From: Myxococcota bacterium
Lineage (GTDB): Bacteria > Myxococcota_A > Bradymonadia > UBA7976 > UBA1532
Length of the DNA: 64,000 bases
NCBI GenBank assembly: GCA_023150895.1
Contig: JAKLJY010000021.1
Coordinates: 1 to 64,000, forward strand
Direction of reading: 5' to 3'
The notes beneath the pieces were generated by a model. The model did not search any database. It was given only the letters and a program-made list of their open reading frames with translations, and had not been told where the DNA came from. A program made the translations under genes and the position numbers. This document shows, piece after piece, positions 33,761-42,687 of this stretch; the stretch's first letter is position 1; each line of letters begins with the position of its first letter.

Positions 33761-35307
33761 TGGAAATCACGTTCCAGGCCTCGGACCTCTGGGGCATCCT
33801 GCCCGCCCTGATCCTCATCGCGTTCGCCTCCGTGGCCGCGCTGATGGAGGTCTTCGCCCGCCCGGACCAGAGCCGCGGGTTCATCGCGGGCTTCGGCGCG
33901 ATCGGGAGCCTCGTGGCCCTCGCCGTGTCCATATGGCAATGGACCGGGATCGAGGGCGCCTATCAGGTGCCCCTGTTCGGCAAGATGCTCGTCATGGACG
34001 CCTTCAGCACGTTCTTCAACGGCATCTTCGCGGTCGGCGCGCTGCTCGCGTGCCTCCTCGGCGGGCGCTACCTGCGCGAGCACAAGGCCGACTTCGGCGA
34101 ATACACCGCGCTCGTGCTCTTCGCCGCCGCCGGCATGGGCCTCATGGTCCAGAGCCGGGACCTCGTGGTCATGTTCGTCAACCTCGAGATCATGTCGATT
34201 CCGATCTACGTGCTGAGCGGCTTCGTCCGAAAGAACCGCCGGGGCGCCGAGTCGGCACTCAAGTACTTCCTCATGGGCTCCGTCGCCAGCGCGGTGCTCC
34301 TCTATGGCGTCGCGTTTCTCTACGGCATGACCGGCAGCACGGACCTCGTTGCGATGCGCGAGGCGTTCGATGCGGACAAGGCCCTCGGGACGTCCCTGCT
34401 CGTCAAGGTGGGCATGGTCTTCCTGCTCGGCGGACTCGCCTTCAAAGTCGCCCTCGCGCCGTTCCACCTCTGGACGCCGGACGTCTACGACGGCGCGCCG
34501 ACGCCCGTCACGGCCTTCATGGCGGCGGGGGTCAAAGCGGCCGGGTTCGCCGTCATGGTCCGGGTCTTCGCCGTGACCTTCGGTTTCGACGCCCTCGAGT
34601 TCGGCGCCGACGGCAAGGGTTGGGTCGGCCTCTTCTACGCCCTCGCGGTCGCCACGATGTTCGCGGGCAACCTGGCGGCCATTCCGCAGGTCAACGTGAA
34701 GCGCATGCTCGCCTACTCGAGCATCGCGCACGCCGGTTACCTGCTCGTGGGCATCATCACGGGTGCATTCGGCGACCTCGGGAGCGCGACCTCGGCGGCG
34801 ACCGCCATCGGCGGCAACAGCGCCGTGTTGTACTATCTGCTGACCTATGCGTTCTCGACGTTCCTCGTGCTCGCCGCCATCAGCCTCTTCGGCAAGGACG
34901 GCGAGGAGTTCGTCCACATCAGCGACTTCGCCGGCTTCGGCTTCAAGCGCCCGTTCGTGGCCTTGGCCCTGACGCTCGGCCTGCTCTCGCTCGCCGGCAT
35001 CCCGCCCCTCGGCGGCTTCTTTGCGAAATTCTACCTCTTCCGCGAGGCCATGGCCCTGCAGAAGCCGGAGATGGTCTGGCTGACGTTGCTCGCCATCGTC
35101 AACAGCATGATCGCGCTGTACTACTACCTGCGCGTGATCGTCTTCCTCTACATGAAGGAGCCGACCCGCGAGGTGCCGGCCTTCGAGAGCAAGGGCGCCG
35201 TGGCGGTGATGATCGTCGCGCTCGCGGCGGTCCTCTTGCTCGGCCTGTTCCCCGACGGCTACGTCGAAATGGCCCGCCGCTCGGTCGAGAGCCTCGCCCT
35301 CCGGTGA
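33760..35307 (+). CDS. nuoN: NADH-quinone oxidoreductase subunit N
   Basis: 515 residues with about 14 membrane helices. This is the third antiporter-like subunit, adjacent to NuoK in the complex. Family motifs include VMFVNLEIMSIPIYVLSGF (conserved Glu) and VKVGMVFLLGGLAFKVALAPFHLWTPDVYDGAP (conserved Lys and the HLW-PD-Y-GAP signature). It closes the operon. The stop codon lies in a dyad shared with the convergent next gene. Confidence 0.96.
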   Translation: MEITFQASDLWGILPALILIAFASVAALMEVFARPDQSRGFIAGFGAIGSLVALAVSIWQWTGIEGAYQVPLFGKMLVMDAFSTFFNGIFAVGALLACLLGGRYLREHKADFGEYTALVLFAAAGMGLMVQSRDLVVMFVNLEIMSIPIYVLSGFVRKNRRGAESALKYFLMGSVASAVLLYGVAFLYGMTGSTDLVAMREAFDADKALGTSLLVKVGMVFLLGGLAFKVALAPFHLWTPDVYDGAPTPVTAFMAAGVKAAGFAVMVRVFAVTFGFDALEFGADGKGWVGLFYALAVATMFAGNLAAIPQVNVKRMLAYSSIAHAGYLLVGIITGAFGDLGSATSAATAIGGNSAVLYYLLTYAFSTFLVLAAISLFGKDGEEFVHISDFAGFGFKRPFVALALTLGLLSLAGIPPLGGFFAKFYLFREAMALQKPEMVWLTLLAIVNSMIALYYYLRVIVFLYMKEPTREVPAFESKGAVAVMIVALAAVLLLGLFPDGYVEMARRSVESLALR

Positions 35308-35329
35308 ACCCGCGCCGGCGGCGCGTTCA
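35305..35329. terminator. Two-way terminator dyad behind nuoN
   Basis: An inner stem CGCGCC-GGC-GGCGCG (35311-35325) is continued by TGAA at 35305-35308 pairing with TTCA at 35326-35329, with two unpaired C on one side. The outer arms hold the stop codons of nuoN and of the convergent membrane-protein gene. Confidence 0.5.
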
Positions 35330-35917
35330 GCCCCCGGCCAGCGGCGTCTCGCCCGTCTCGCGCTCGCGCCGCTCCCGTTCCACCGGGTCCGAGATGGTCG
35401 CGACCGGCGCATCGGGCGCCGTGTCCATGTCCGCGCGGTCGGCCATCTCGTCCGTCGCGCGCACCAGCCAACGCCGGGGCAGCACCGCGTGAATCAGCAA
35501 CGTCACGCCCACGACGCCGTGCAGCAACGCGGCCCAGTGGAAGGGCGGGGCGCCGTCGACCCGTACGAACTGCTCCCCCTCGCGCACGCGGTAAGGGCGG
35601 CTTCGGTCCTCCCACAACAGCGCAGACGCGACGAGGCCGAGAAGCAACAGTCCGAGGACAATGAGGCGCCCGAAACGCCCGCCGTGGTAGTACTGGAAGA
35701 AGTACCCGCGTAGAAAAGCCGCCAGACACGCATACAGCCCGATCGGCATGTACCAGTCCGAGGCGTCGCGAGCATGAAGCGCGTAGACACACAGACCGGC
35801 GCTGAGGAGCAGGAGGGCGACCGAGATCAGGTTGGCCGGATCGAAGAACGTCCACCCGATGAGGCCGGTGAACCCGCGGGGGCCGATGCGAAGGGGCGAG
35901 ACGGAGGGCGCAGGCAC
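35327..35917 (-). CDS. Small integral membrane protein of unknown function
   Basis: 196 residues. Four hydrophobic segments can be seen (about 28-48, 58-72, 84-102 and 128-146). A polar loop of about 25 residues precedes the fourth, and a basic and acidic C-terminal tail of 45 residues rich in Arg, Glu and Asp follows it. I recognise no family. The gene is convergent with nuoN and divergent from the rhomboid gene. Confidence 0.6.
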   Translation of the reverse strand: MPAPSVSPLRIGPRGFTGLIGWTFFDPANLISVALLLLSAGLCVYALHARDASDWYMPIGLYACLAAFLRGYFFQYYHGGRFGRLIVLGLLLLGLVASALLWEDRSRPYRVREGEQFVRVDGAPPFHWAALLHGVVGVTLLIHAVLPRRWLVRATDEMADRADMDTAPDAPVATISDPVERERRERETGETPLAGG

Positions 35918-35989
35918 GGCCCCACCCTACGGGTCGCGAAGGCCCCAGACAAGCCTCCCGGCGGTGCAGCGGCGTGGACGGCGGCCGGG

Positions 35990-37039
35990 GTGGCCGCCAT
36001 CGTGTTGACGGCGGGATTCGTCCGGGCGCTCACGCTGGCCGAGCCGGCCGGTCGTCGCCCGCTCGAGGCCGCGTGGCGGGCCGGCGCCAAGGTCAGCCCG
36101 CTGGTGGAGGCGGGTCAATGGTGGCGCGTGGTCATCGCCCCGCTGCACCACCTCGAGGTGGCCCATTTCCTGCTCAACGTGGCCGTGGTCGCGATGTTTG
36201 GGGGTCTCTTCGCCCGTTTTGCGGGGGCGACGCGGGCCGCGCTCGTCTTCCTGACGGGCGCGTGGGCCGGCACGGCCGTCAGCGTCTGGATCAATCCCCA
36301 GAGCTGGTCCCTCGGGGCGAGCGCTGGGGCCTACGCGCTCATCGGCGCGCTCGTCGGGGCGCTGGCCGCCGGACCCTGGCTACGGGCACGCCGCGCCCAG
36401 GTGATGCTGGCGTTTGCGGCGGCGCTCGTCGGGGCGCAGATCGCGCTCGCCAGTCCTTCGGCCGACACGGCAGCCCATGCCGGCGGGCTGGTCTTCGGTT
36501 TTGCTGCCGGACTCCCTCTCGGGCGCGCCGAGCGGGCCGTGCCGCCCGGTCGGATGGCGGCGCTCCACCTGCCCCGCCTGGCGCTCGTCGTCTGCGTGCT
36601 CCTCGTCGTGTCGGCCGAGCGGGCGCACGACGGTCTCCTGGCCACGCTCGACGCGCCTCCACCCTCTCCGTCGAACCCCGACTCGCGGTGGCCCGTCGCG
36701 CCGGGATGGGCCCGTACACGCAACGCACCCACGCGCGAGGCGGCCGAGTGCCAGACCAACGGCCTCGCGACGGTCTGCATCCTGCCGGACGAGCCCGCGG
36801 CGGCGGGCGCGTGGCTCGGCTGCGAGACGCCGCCCGAGCCGCCCGTCATCGACGGGCGAGCGTGGATTCGCAGTGGCCTGCAACCGCCGTCGCCCGAGAG
36901 CCCCACGTGGCGGAGTGTCTGGAGCGTCCCGCCGGATGGTCCCACGATCGGTATCTGGCGCGTCGCCGAGTCCCAGGACGTCGCGTGGATCGACCGACAC
37001 GTGCAGCGCCTCCGGGAGAGCCTGTGGTCGCCCCCCTGA
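35990..37039 (+). CDS. Rhomboid-family intramembrane protease
   Basis: About 349 residues if begun at the GTG at 35990; the start is uncertain because no good ribosome site is seen and longer in-frame versions would run into the divergent gene. The rhomboid core has about six membrane helices. It shows WWRVV near the first helix, then HHLEVAHFLLNV, the catalytic serine in LGASAGAYALIGA (GASAG variant of GxSG) and the catalytic histidine in AHAGGLVFGFAAG. A periplasmic or cytoplasmic C-terminal domain of about 150 residues with five Cys follows and resembles nothing I know. The enzyme would cut membrane-protein substrates; targets cannot be predicted. Confidence 0.82.
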   Translation: MAAIVLTAGFVRALTLAEPAGRRPLEAAWRAGAKVSPLVEAGQWWRVVIAPLHHLEVAHFLLNVAVVAMFGGLFARFAGATRAALVFLTGAWAGTAVSVWINPQSWSLGASAGAYALIGALVGALAAGPWLRARRAQVMLAFAAALVGAQIALASPSADTAAHAGGLVFGFAAGLPLGRAERAVPPGRMAALHLPRLALVVCVLLVVSAERAHDGLLATLDAPPPSPSNPDSRWPVAPGWARTRNAPTREAAECQTNGLATVCILPDEPAAAGAWLGCETPPEPPVIDGRAWIRSGLQPPSPESPTWRSVWSVPPDGPTIGIWRVAESQDVAWIDRHVQRLRESLWSPP

Positions 37040-37091
37040 TGGACACGGCGGACTTGCGCTCTCCAGCAAAATCCGGTCGGATGGCCGTAGA

Positions 37092-37997
37092 ATGAACGCG
37101 ACCGCATCCCCCGCCGATCTCGACGCCCTGGTGGGCGGCACCCCGCTCCACCGGCTGACCCGCCTCCCCGGTCGCCCGGACGTGTCCGTCCTCGTCAAAC
37201 TCGAGGGCAACAACGCCGGCGGCTCCGTGAAGGACCGCGCCGCCCTCTCGATGATTCGGGACGCCCTGGCCGAAGGCCGCCTCGAGGGGCGGCGCCTCGT
37301 GGAAGCGACGAGCGGCAACACGGGCATCGCCCTGGCGATGATCGCGGCGCTCGAACGGCTGCCGATCACCCTGGTCATGCCGGAAAACTCGACGCCCGAG
37401 CGCGTCGCGATCATGAAGGCCTACGGGGCCGAGGTCGTGCTGACCCCCGCGGCGGGCAGCATGGAGGCGGCCATCGACCACGCCCGCGGGCTCGTCGAGA
37501 CCGGCCGGTACCACATGCTCGACCAGTTCTCCAACCCGGCCAACCCCGAGGCGCACTTCCGGACGACGGGTCCCGAAATCTGGGCCGCCACGCACGGCCG
37601 CGTGACGCACTTCGTCAGCGCCATGGGCACGACGGGCACGATCATGGGGGTGTCGCGCTTTCTCAAGGCGCAGCGCCCCGACATCACGATCTGCGGGGTC
37701 CAGCCGACGGACGAGGCCCGCATCCCCGGCATCCGGCGCTGGCCGGCCGCGTACTTGCCCCGCATCTACGAGCCGGCGCGCGTCGACCGCCTCTTCGACT
37801 GTCCGGAGGCGGCGGCCCTCGAGACGACCCGGCGCCTCGCCCGCGAAGAGGGGCTTTTCGTCGGCATGTCCGCGGGCGGGGCCGCGTTTGCGGCGCTCGC
37901 CCTGGCGCAGGAGGCGCCGAGCGGCAGCGTCGTCGTCTTCATCGCCCCCGACCGGGGGGACAAGTACCTGTCGATGGAGGCGCTGTTCCCGCGCTGA
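37092..37997 (+). CDS. cysM: Cysteine synthase (CysM type)
   Basis: 301 residues, typical of the CysM branch. It makes cysteine from O-acetylserine and sulfide or thiosulfate with pyridoxal phosphate. Visible are the PLP lysine in NNAGGSVKDRAALSM, the substrate loop EATSGNTGIALAM and the phosphate-binding loop SAMGTTGTIMGVSRFL. The end is FVGMSAGGAAFAAL and then DRGDKYLS. A bisphosphate nucleotidase gene of the CysQ type lies 3 kb downstream on the other strand, but no sulfate-assimilation genes are adjacent. The stop codon lies within a hairpin shared with the convergent gene. Confidence 0.92.
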   Translation: MNATASPADLDALVGGTPLHRLTRLPGRPDVSVLVKLEGNNAGGSVKDRAALSMIRDALAEGRLEGRRLVEATSGNTGIALAMIAALERLPITLVMPENSTPERVAIMKAYGAEVVLTPAAGSMEAAIDHARGLVETGRYHMLDQFSNPANPEAHFRTTGPEIWAATHGRVTHFVSAMGTTGTIMGVSRFLKAQRPDITICGVQPTDEARIPGIRRWPAAYLPRIYEPARVDRLFDCPEAAALETTRRLAREEGLFVGMSAGGAAFAALALAQEAPSGSVVVFIAPDRGDKYLSMEALFPR

Positions 37998-38010
37998 GGC
38001 GGCGCCTCAG
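37994..38010. terminator. Two-way terminator dyad containing both stops
   Basis: CTGAGGC-GGC-GCCTCAG is a perfect seven-base-pair stem with a three-base loop. The stop of cysM (37995-37997) lies in the left arm and that of the convergent VWA gene (38007-38009, minus strand) in the right arm. Confidence 0.6.
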
Positions 38011-40304
38011 AGCAGGCCCCACCGCCGCCGCAGGTACCACTCGGCGCTCGGGAACAGGATGGCGAGCAGCAACCACCACGCGCTCGACCAGAGGGGGACG
38101 TCCTTGCGGCGGTTGACGCGCGACACCTGCGGCTCACGGCGGACGAGGTCGTCGAGACCATCGGAGAGCGTCCGCGCGCGTCCCCCGGAGGCCTCCGACA
38201 GGGCCGCGAGGGTCTCCGGCCGGGCCCGCGTCTCGCGCAGCTCGATCGGATCCGCGGCCACGATGAAGGGGTCCTCGTCCGTGCCCTCGCTCGTGCCGAC
38301 CAGGGCCCGGGCGCGCGCGCGATAGCCGCCATCCCCGGGGGGGGTGAACCGCAGCACGAGCTCGCCCTGTTCGTTCGTCGTCCCGGACTGGTGGTGGACG
38401 ACCTCGGTCTGCGTCCGGCCCTCCGCGTCCAGCGAGACGCGTTCGACGTCCACCGCGACGTCGGCACCGGCGGCAGGCAAGGAATCTCGACCGGAGACCC
38501 GCACGGTCAGGCTGGCCTCCGCGCCTTGCGGATAGCGGTCCCGGTCGGCCTGGATGCGAACGGGTTGCAGCGCCGGATCCTTGATGAGCCAGCGGATCGC
38601 GTTGCCCCAGAATTTGTAGTAGTGGCGGTTGTCCCCGGACTCGGCGGCGTGCAGATCCCAGTGCCAGGCGCTGTCCGTGGTGACCGCCAGGACCCGCCCT
38701 TCGCCGAACTCGTGGGCCACGACGACCGGCGCGCGCTCCGGGGCGGGCGTCTCGAGCAATACCACGGCCCCGGGCCGCAGCGCCCCGACCCGATTGTAAC
38801 CGTTGAGGGGCGGCAAACCCGCCCAGAGCGCGGTGTTGTCCTCGGGTACGACGCTCAGCGTCGTGACGGGGTGGCGGCGCCCCGCGTCGGTGAGGACGGG
38901 CGAGAAGGTCTCGGTCGAAAGCTCCCCCCGCCCGGCACGCAGGTTCATCGGCAAGAACTCTTCGATGGCCGTCCCGGCGTATCCCCCGTTGGTATAACTG
39001 AGATCGCCCCCGATCATGACGAACCCACCCCCGTTGCGGACGAAATCGCGAATCAGGGGCAGATAGGCCTCCATGTTGTAACCGCGATAGGTGAAGTTCT
39101 GGAAGACGATGAGGTCGAAGCTGCCGAGTTGCTCCTTGAAGAGCTCTTCGGTCGGGAATGGAATGAGCGAGAGCTCGCTCTGAGAGGCCATGGTGAGATT
39201 CGAATTGGTGCGCAGGATGAAGAAGCTGATCAGATCGACGTTCGGATTCTTCTTGAGGAGTTGTCTCAGGAAGCGTTGGTCCCAGCTCGGCCGGCCGACG
39301 ACCTGCAACACGCGAATCTTGTCGCGGATGATGCGCACGACGAACTGACGCCGATTGTTGACGGTGATCTGTTCGCCCGGCGCGGTGCCGACCTCGAGCG
39401 TGAAGATGGCCTTCCCGGTCTTGTCCGGCACGAAGTCGAAGGTGAAGTGGCTCTGCGCGGTACCGTCCGGGCCCTTCGAGACCTGCAGCACGCGCGTTCC
39501 GAGGAGGGTGTCGTCGCGGCGCAGCGTCACCGGCAGGGAAACCTCGTCGTACCCCTGCACCCGGACGTCGGCCTCGATGCTCACCGCGTTGTGGACGAAC
39601 GCAAACGCGTCGTACTGCACGTCGGTGATGGCCACGTCCTTCACCGGGGAACGGGGTCCCGTGAAGACCGTCTCGATCGGCGTGGCCAGGCGCGCGACCG
39701 CCTCGCGGGCCGCCGCCGGGAGCCCCTCGCCCGCGCGCAGGGCCCCGAGCGCCCCGTTGTCGGCCCCGTCGCTGAAGAGGACGACGCCCGCGAGATCCTC
39801 CGGCCGGTGCCGCGCGGCGATGTCCGCCAGCGCCACGGCCAGGCGTGTCGCGTCGCCCGAAGCGGTCAGTTCCGCAGGCCCGCCCACGGGGCGCGCGTGA
39901 TCGGACACGGCGTAGAACTCGATGTTGTGGAGTGCCCGCCAGGCTTCGAGCGTCCCCTCGTGCCGTTCGAGCATCCGGCGAACGCCCTCGAGCCGGGTCC
40001 CGTCGCCTTCCCCCGGCAACGCCATGCTCCGGGAGGCGTCGACGAGCATCACCAGCGCGTTGCGCACGCGGGTCACGTTCTCGAGTCGCAGTCCGGGCTC
40101 CAGAAACAGCGCGAAGAGCACCGCGACGGAGACCGCCCGCAGCCCGAGCAGGACCCGCCGCCGGCGTGGTGACAGTCCGCGTCCGTTGTGCCACGCGAGC
40201 CCCAGGACCAGCAGCGCGACGACCGCGACGAACGCAATCGTGCCCGCGCTCCAGTCCGAGAGGAGGACCCAGCGGCTGGCATTGAATTCGGCGGCCTCGG
40301 TCAT
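38007..40304 (-). CDS. Membrane protein with VWA and glutamine-amidotransferase-like domains
   Basis: 765 residues. Two membrane helices lie at the N terminus (about 18-38 and 50-68). A von Willebrand A domain follows (about 80-200) with the metal-site motif DASRS and VLFSDGADNG. A long beta-rich section comes next, then an amidotransferase-1-like domain (about 350-560; RDKIRVLQVVGRPSWDQRFL, GGFVMIGGDLSY) that lacks an obvious catalytic Cys. A beta-sandwich and a C-terminal membrane helix (WWLLLAILFPSAEWYL) end the protein. This layout is typical of large proteins beside BatA/BatB-like VWA and DUF4159 genes. It is followed in the same operon order by the DUF4159 gene, 13 bases upstream. Confidence 0.85.
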   Translation of the reverse strand: MTEAAEFNASRWVLLSDWSAGTIAFVAVVALLVLGLAWHNGRGLSPRRRRVLLGLRAVSVAVLFALFLEPGLRLENVTRVRNALVMLVDASRSMALPGEGDGTRLEGVRRMLERHEGTLEAWRALHNIEFYAVSDHARPVGGPAELTASGDATRLAVALADIAARHRPEDLAGVVLFSDGADNGALGALRAGEGLPAAAREAVARLATPIETVFTGPRSPVKDVAITDVQYDAFAFVHNAVSIEADVRVQGYDEVSLPVTLRRDDTLLGTRVLQVSKGPDGTAQSHFTFDFVPDKTGKAIFTLEVGTAPGEQITVNNRRQFVVRIIRDKIRVLQVVGRPSWDQRFLRQLLKKNPNVDLISFFILRTNSNLTMASQSELSLIPFPTEELFKEQLGSFDLIVFQNFTYRGYNMEAYLPLIRDFVRNGGGFVMIGGDLSYTNGGYAGTAIEEFLPMNLRAGRGELSTETFSPVLTDAGRRHPVTTLSVVPEDNTALWAGLPPLNGYNRVGALRPGAVVLLETPAPERAPVVVAHEFGEGRVLAVTTDSAWHWDLHAAESGDNRHYYKFWGNAIRWLIKDPALQPVRIQADRDRYPQGAEASLTVRVSGRDSLPAAGADVAVDVERVSLDAEGRTQTEVVHHQSGTTNEQGELVLRFTPPGDGGYRARARALVGTSEGTDEDPFIVAADPIELRETRARPETLAALSEASGGRARTLSDGLDDLVRREPQVSRVNRRKDVPLWSSAWWLLLAILFPSAEWYLRRRWGLL

Positions 40305-40317
40305 GGTGCCGGTCGGC

Positions 40318-41103
40318 TCACTTGACTACGCCGCCCTCGTCGACCCGCCACTTGCGGCGCCGCAGGATCTCGGTGACGTGCACCTGATCGCGCTTGTAGC
40401 TGAGGCAGGTCGCGTACATCAGCAGATTGATGCCCATCCGGAACGCCATCTCGCGCTGCTCGTCTCCGCCGGGCTCCACGGGCAGGCGCCAGCTCCCGCC
40501 CGCGTCGCGCCCGAAGGCCCCGAAGAGGTCGTTGCGACCGTAGAAGACGGCCGTCCGGTCATCGAGTTCCACACCCTCCAGGAAGTTCTGACGCGCGGTC
40601 CGACCGAAGGGTCGCTCGAGAAGAAAGAAGCTGCGGTAGATCGTGTGATCGTTGCTGACGCGGGAGAGCACGCGGCCGGGCAGGAGGCGTTCGACCTCGC
40701 GCCGCACGGATTGGTCGAAACCGTCCACCCCCGGCGGGCTCGCGTCGTCGATGTAGAGGCATCCGCCGGCCCGCAGGTAGCGTCCGAGGCGCGCGACGGC
40801 CGCGTCGGACAAGGGGGGGCAGGCTTCCTCGCCGAGCCAGGCGATCAGCGGGTGCCGGAAGACCTCCGGGGATTCGGGCTCGACCACCGCCGGGCGCTCG
40901 CGGGCGTCGATGCTCGTGCGTTTCGTGGCCTCCCAGAGAAGCTGTTCGACGGCCCCGGGCCGAAGCGTGGCGCCGGCCCCGTGTCGCAGGAGGGCAATGC
41001 CGGTCTCGTCGTCCGGGCCGATGGCGCCGGCAGGTCGCGCGGCGAGCGCCCCGGCGACGGCGGCGAAGGCGGTCAGGGCACCGCGACGGGTGGGGTTTCT
41101 CAA
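40318..41103 (-). CDS. DUF4159 protein with Tat-type signal
   Basis: 261 residues from a TTG start that overlaps the stop of the upstream cysQ gene (TTGA). The N terminus has a twin-arginine motif (NPTRRGALTAF) and a hydrophobic stretch ending near ARPAGA, so Tat export is likely. The DUF4159 region shows HPLIAWLGEEACPPLSDA, LRAGGCLYIDDASPPG and AFRMGINLLMYATCLSYKRD. The domain resembles a degenerate amidotransferase fold and its role is unknown. DUF4159 genes commonly sit with VWA-domain genes, as here. Confidence 0.85.
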   Translation of the reverse strand: MRNPTRRGALTAFAAVAGALAARPAGAIGPDDETGIALLRHGAGATLRPGAVEQLLWEATKRTSIDARERPAVVEPESPEVFRHPLIAWLGEEACPPLSDAAVARLGRYLRAGGCLYIDDASPPGVDGFDQSVRREVERLLPGRVLSRVSNDHTIYRSFFLLERPFGRTARQNFLEGVELDDRTAVFYGRNDLFGAFGRDAGGSWRLPVEPGGDEQREMAFRMGINLLMYATCLSYKRDQVHVTEILRRRKWRVDEGGVVK

Positions 41104-41954
41104 CCGCGACCTGCCTTCGGCGTCGGCGTGACCGCGCCGGCGAGCGTCGCGAGACGCGGGTGCAGCTCGGGGCCGGCGGCGAGCACGCCGCGCGGGTTGG
41201 CCGTCGCCGAGACGTCGTACCGGATCGGGTGGCCGGTGGCGTCCGTGAAGACCCCCCCCGCCGCGGCGAGCAGCGCTTCCGGAGCGCAGCAATCCCAGAG
41301 ATGCGTGCCGGGGGCGGGGTGCAGGTAGAAGTCCGCCTCGCCGGCGAGCAGCAGGCCGATCTTGACGCCGACGCCGCCCCGCGGGGTGACCTCCACGGGC
41401 CGACCGAGCTCACGGACGACGCCTTCGAGCACCGTCTCGAGCGTGCGAGGCCGGTGGGTGCGGCTCACCAGCGCTCGAAGGGGGCCGGTCTCGGCGGGGG
41501 GCGCACACCGAAGCGTCCGCCGTCCGCCCGGGCCGTCCTCGAAGGGGGTCAGGCCGGGGCCGCCCGCCCACGTTCGCTCGAGCGCGGGTGCGGCGATGAC
41601 CCCGAGCGCGGGCCGACCGGCGATGCACAGGCCGATCATGACCGCAAAGTCCCCCGTGCGCTGAACGAAATCCTGCGTGCCGTCGACCGGATCGACCATC
41701 CAGACGCGCCGACCGAGCGGCTGCCTGGGATCGAACGGCGTCTCTTCGCTCAGCACCGTGTCGGCCGGAAAGTAGCGGCTCAGCCCGCGCAGGATGGTCG
41801 CGTTCGCGGCCTTGTCGGCCCGCGTCACGGGCGAGCCGTCCGCCTTCGTCTCGACCCCGAAGTCGTCGGACGCGTAGACCTTCATGACCTCGCGCGCGGC
41901 CTCGCGGGCGAGTCGGAGCGCGACTTCGAGGGACTCCTCCAGCATGGGCGGCAT
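41100..41954 (-). CDS. cysQ: 3'(2'),5'-bisphosphate nucleotidase / inositol-phosphatase family
   Basis: 284 residues (an ATG three codons in is also possible). The lithium-sensitive phosphatase motifs are complete: metal ligands in SEETPF, VWMVDPVDGTQDFVQ and HLWDCCAPEALLAAAGG. The sequence is closer to CysQ, which removes phosphate from 3'-phosphoadenosine 5'-phosphate left by sulfotransfer, than to inositol monophosphatase, but I give the symbol with reserve. The gene heads the overlapping cysQ-DUF4159-VWA set on the minus strand. Confidence 0.82.
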   Translation of the reverse strand: MPPMLEESLEVALRLAREAAREVMKVYASDDFGVETKADGSPVTRADKAANATILRGLSRYFPADTVLSEETPFDPRQPLGRRVWMVDPVDGTQDFVQRTGDFAVMIGLCIAGRPALGVIAAPALERTWAGGPGLTPFEDGPGGRRTLRCAPPAETGPLRALVSRTHRPRTLETVLEGVVRELGRPVEVTPRGGVGVKIGLLLAGEADFYLHPAPGTHLWDCCAPEALLAAAGGVFTDATGHPIRYDVSATANPRGVLAAGPELHPRLATLAGAVTPTPKAGRG

Positions 41955-41978
41955 CTTGCGCGCGGCCCCGTGGCCGCG

Positions 41979-42683
41979 TCAATCGCTCGGGTCGCCGGGC
42001 GGCTCCGGGTCGAGGAACGCCCAGTCGAACCCCAGGCGAAGGCCCGCGACGACGGATCGCGTCTGAATGCCGCCCACATCGGCGACCTCGAGCCCGATCC
42101 GGGCCGTGATTTCACCGAAAACATAGGGTCCCATGCCGACGAGCTTGCCCGGGCCCGTCTCGACGCCCACCGACCAGGAAAGGCCCGTGGACTCGCCCGC
42201 CAGCGCCGGAAAGTCGGCGGGCGCGCGTCCGCCGGAGAGAAACACGGGTCCGATGTCCGCGAAGGCGCCCATCGAGAACCCCGTGAAGGTCTCGGAGAAG
42301 CCCCGGATGCGGCCGGTGAGCTGGAGCCGCGGGTGGTGGACGGTGGGCGCGTCCGCGTCACCGGAGGGCTGGAACGCGTATCCCAGATTGAGCCCGAGCG
42401 CGGCCTGCCCCCAGGGATCGAGGTAATGACGCCACCCCGCCGCGACCTCGAACGCCGCCGACGGCCAGCCGAGGTCGTACGAATCCACGAGGCCATCGAA
42501 TCGTTGACCCGCCGCGAGGTCGAAGCTCAAAGCGCCGAGCAGCTGGGGCACGAAATAGATCACGGCGCGCTCTTCCCGCCACGGTTGCGGGTTCCCGGGC
42601 AATCCGGGCGGGGCGAGCAGCGGCGGCGCCAGCAGGAGCCCGGCCCACCGCCCGCCCCCGTTCCGGGCGCGGCGCGCCGTCAC
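41979..42683 (-). CDS. Predicted outer-membrane beta-barrel protein
   Basis: 234 residues from a GTG start four bases behind the stop of the aspartate kinase gene. A hydrophobic segment (GLLLAPPLLAPPGLPG) may be the signal peptide. The mature part is a run of amphipathic strands with Gly and aromatic residues (AALGLNLGYAFQPSGDADAP, FSMGAFADIGPVFLSGG, MGPYVFGEITARIGLEV) and ends with GLRLGFDWAFLDPE, consistent with a barrel of eight to ten strands. Function unknown. Its tight spacing behind lysC suggests co-transcription without an obvious functional link. Confidence 0.65.
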   Translation of the reverse strand: MTARRARNGGGRWAGLLLAPPLLAPPGLPGNPQPWREERAVIYFVPQLLGALSFDLAAGQRFDGLVDSYDLGWPSAAFEVAAGWRHYLDPWGQAALGLNLGYAFQPSGDADAPTVHHPRLQLTGRIRGFSETFTGFSMGAFADIGPVFLSGGRAPADFPALAGESTGLSWSVGVETGPGKLVGMGPYVFGEITARIGLEVADVGGIQTRSVVAGLRLGFDWAFLDPEPPGDPSD

Positions 42684-42687
42684 GGGC

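Noticed and set aside
35774-35989. N-terminal extension of the rhomboid protein
   Set aside because: The upstream in-frame stretch overlaps the divergent membrane-protein gene and reads as a shadow (rich in Asp, Glu, Arg and Gly).
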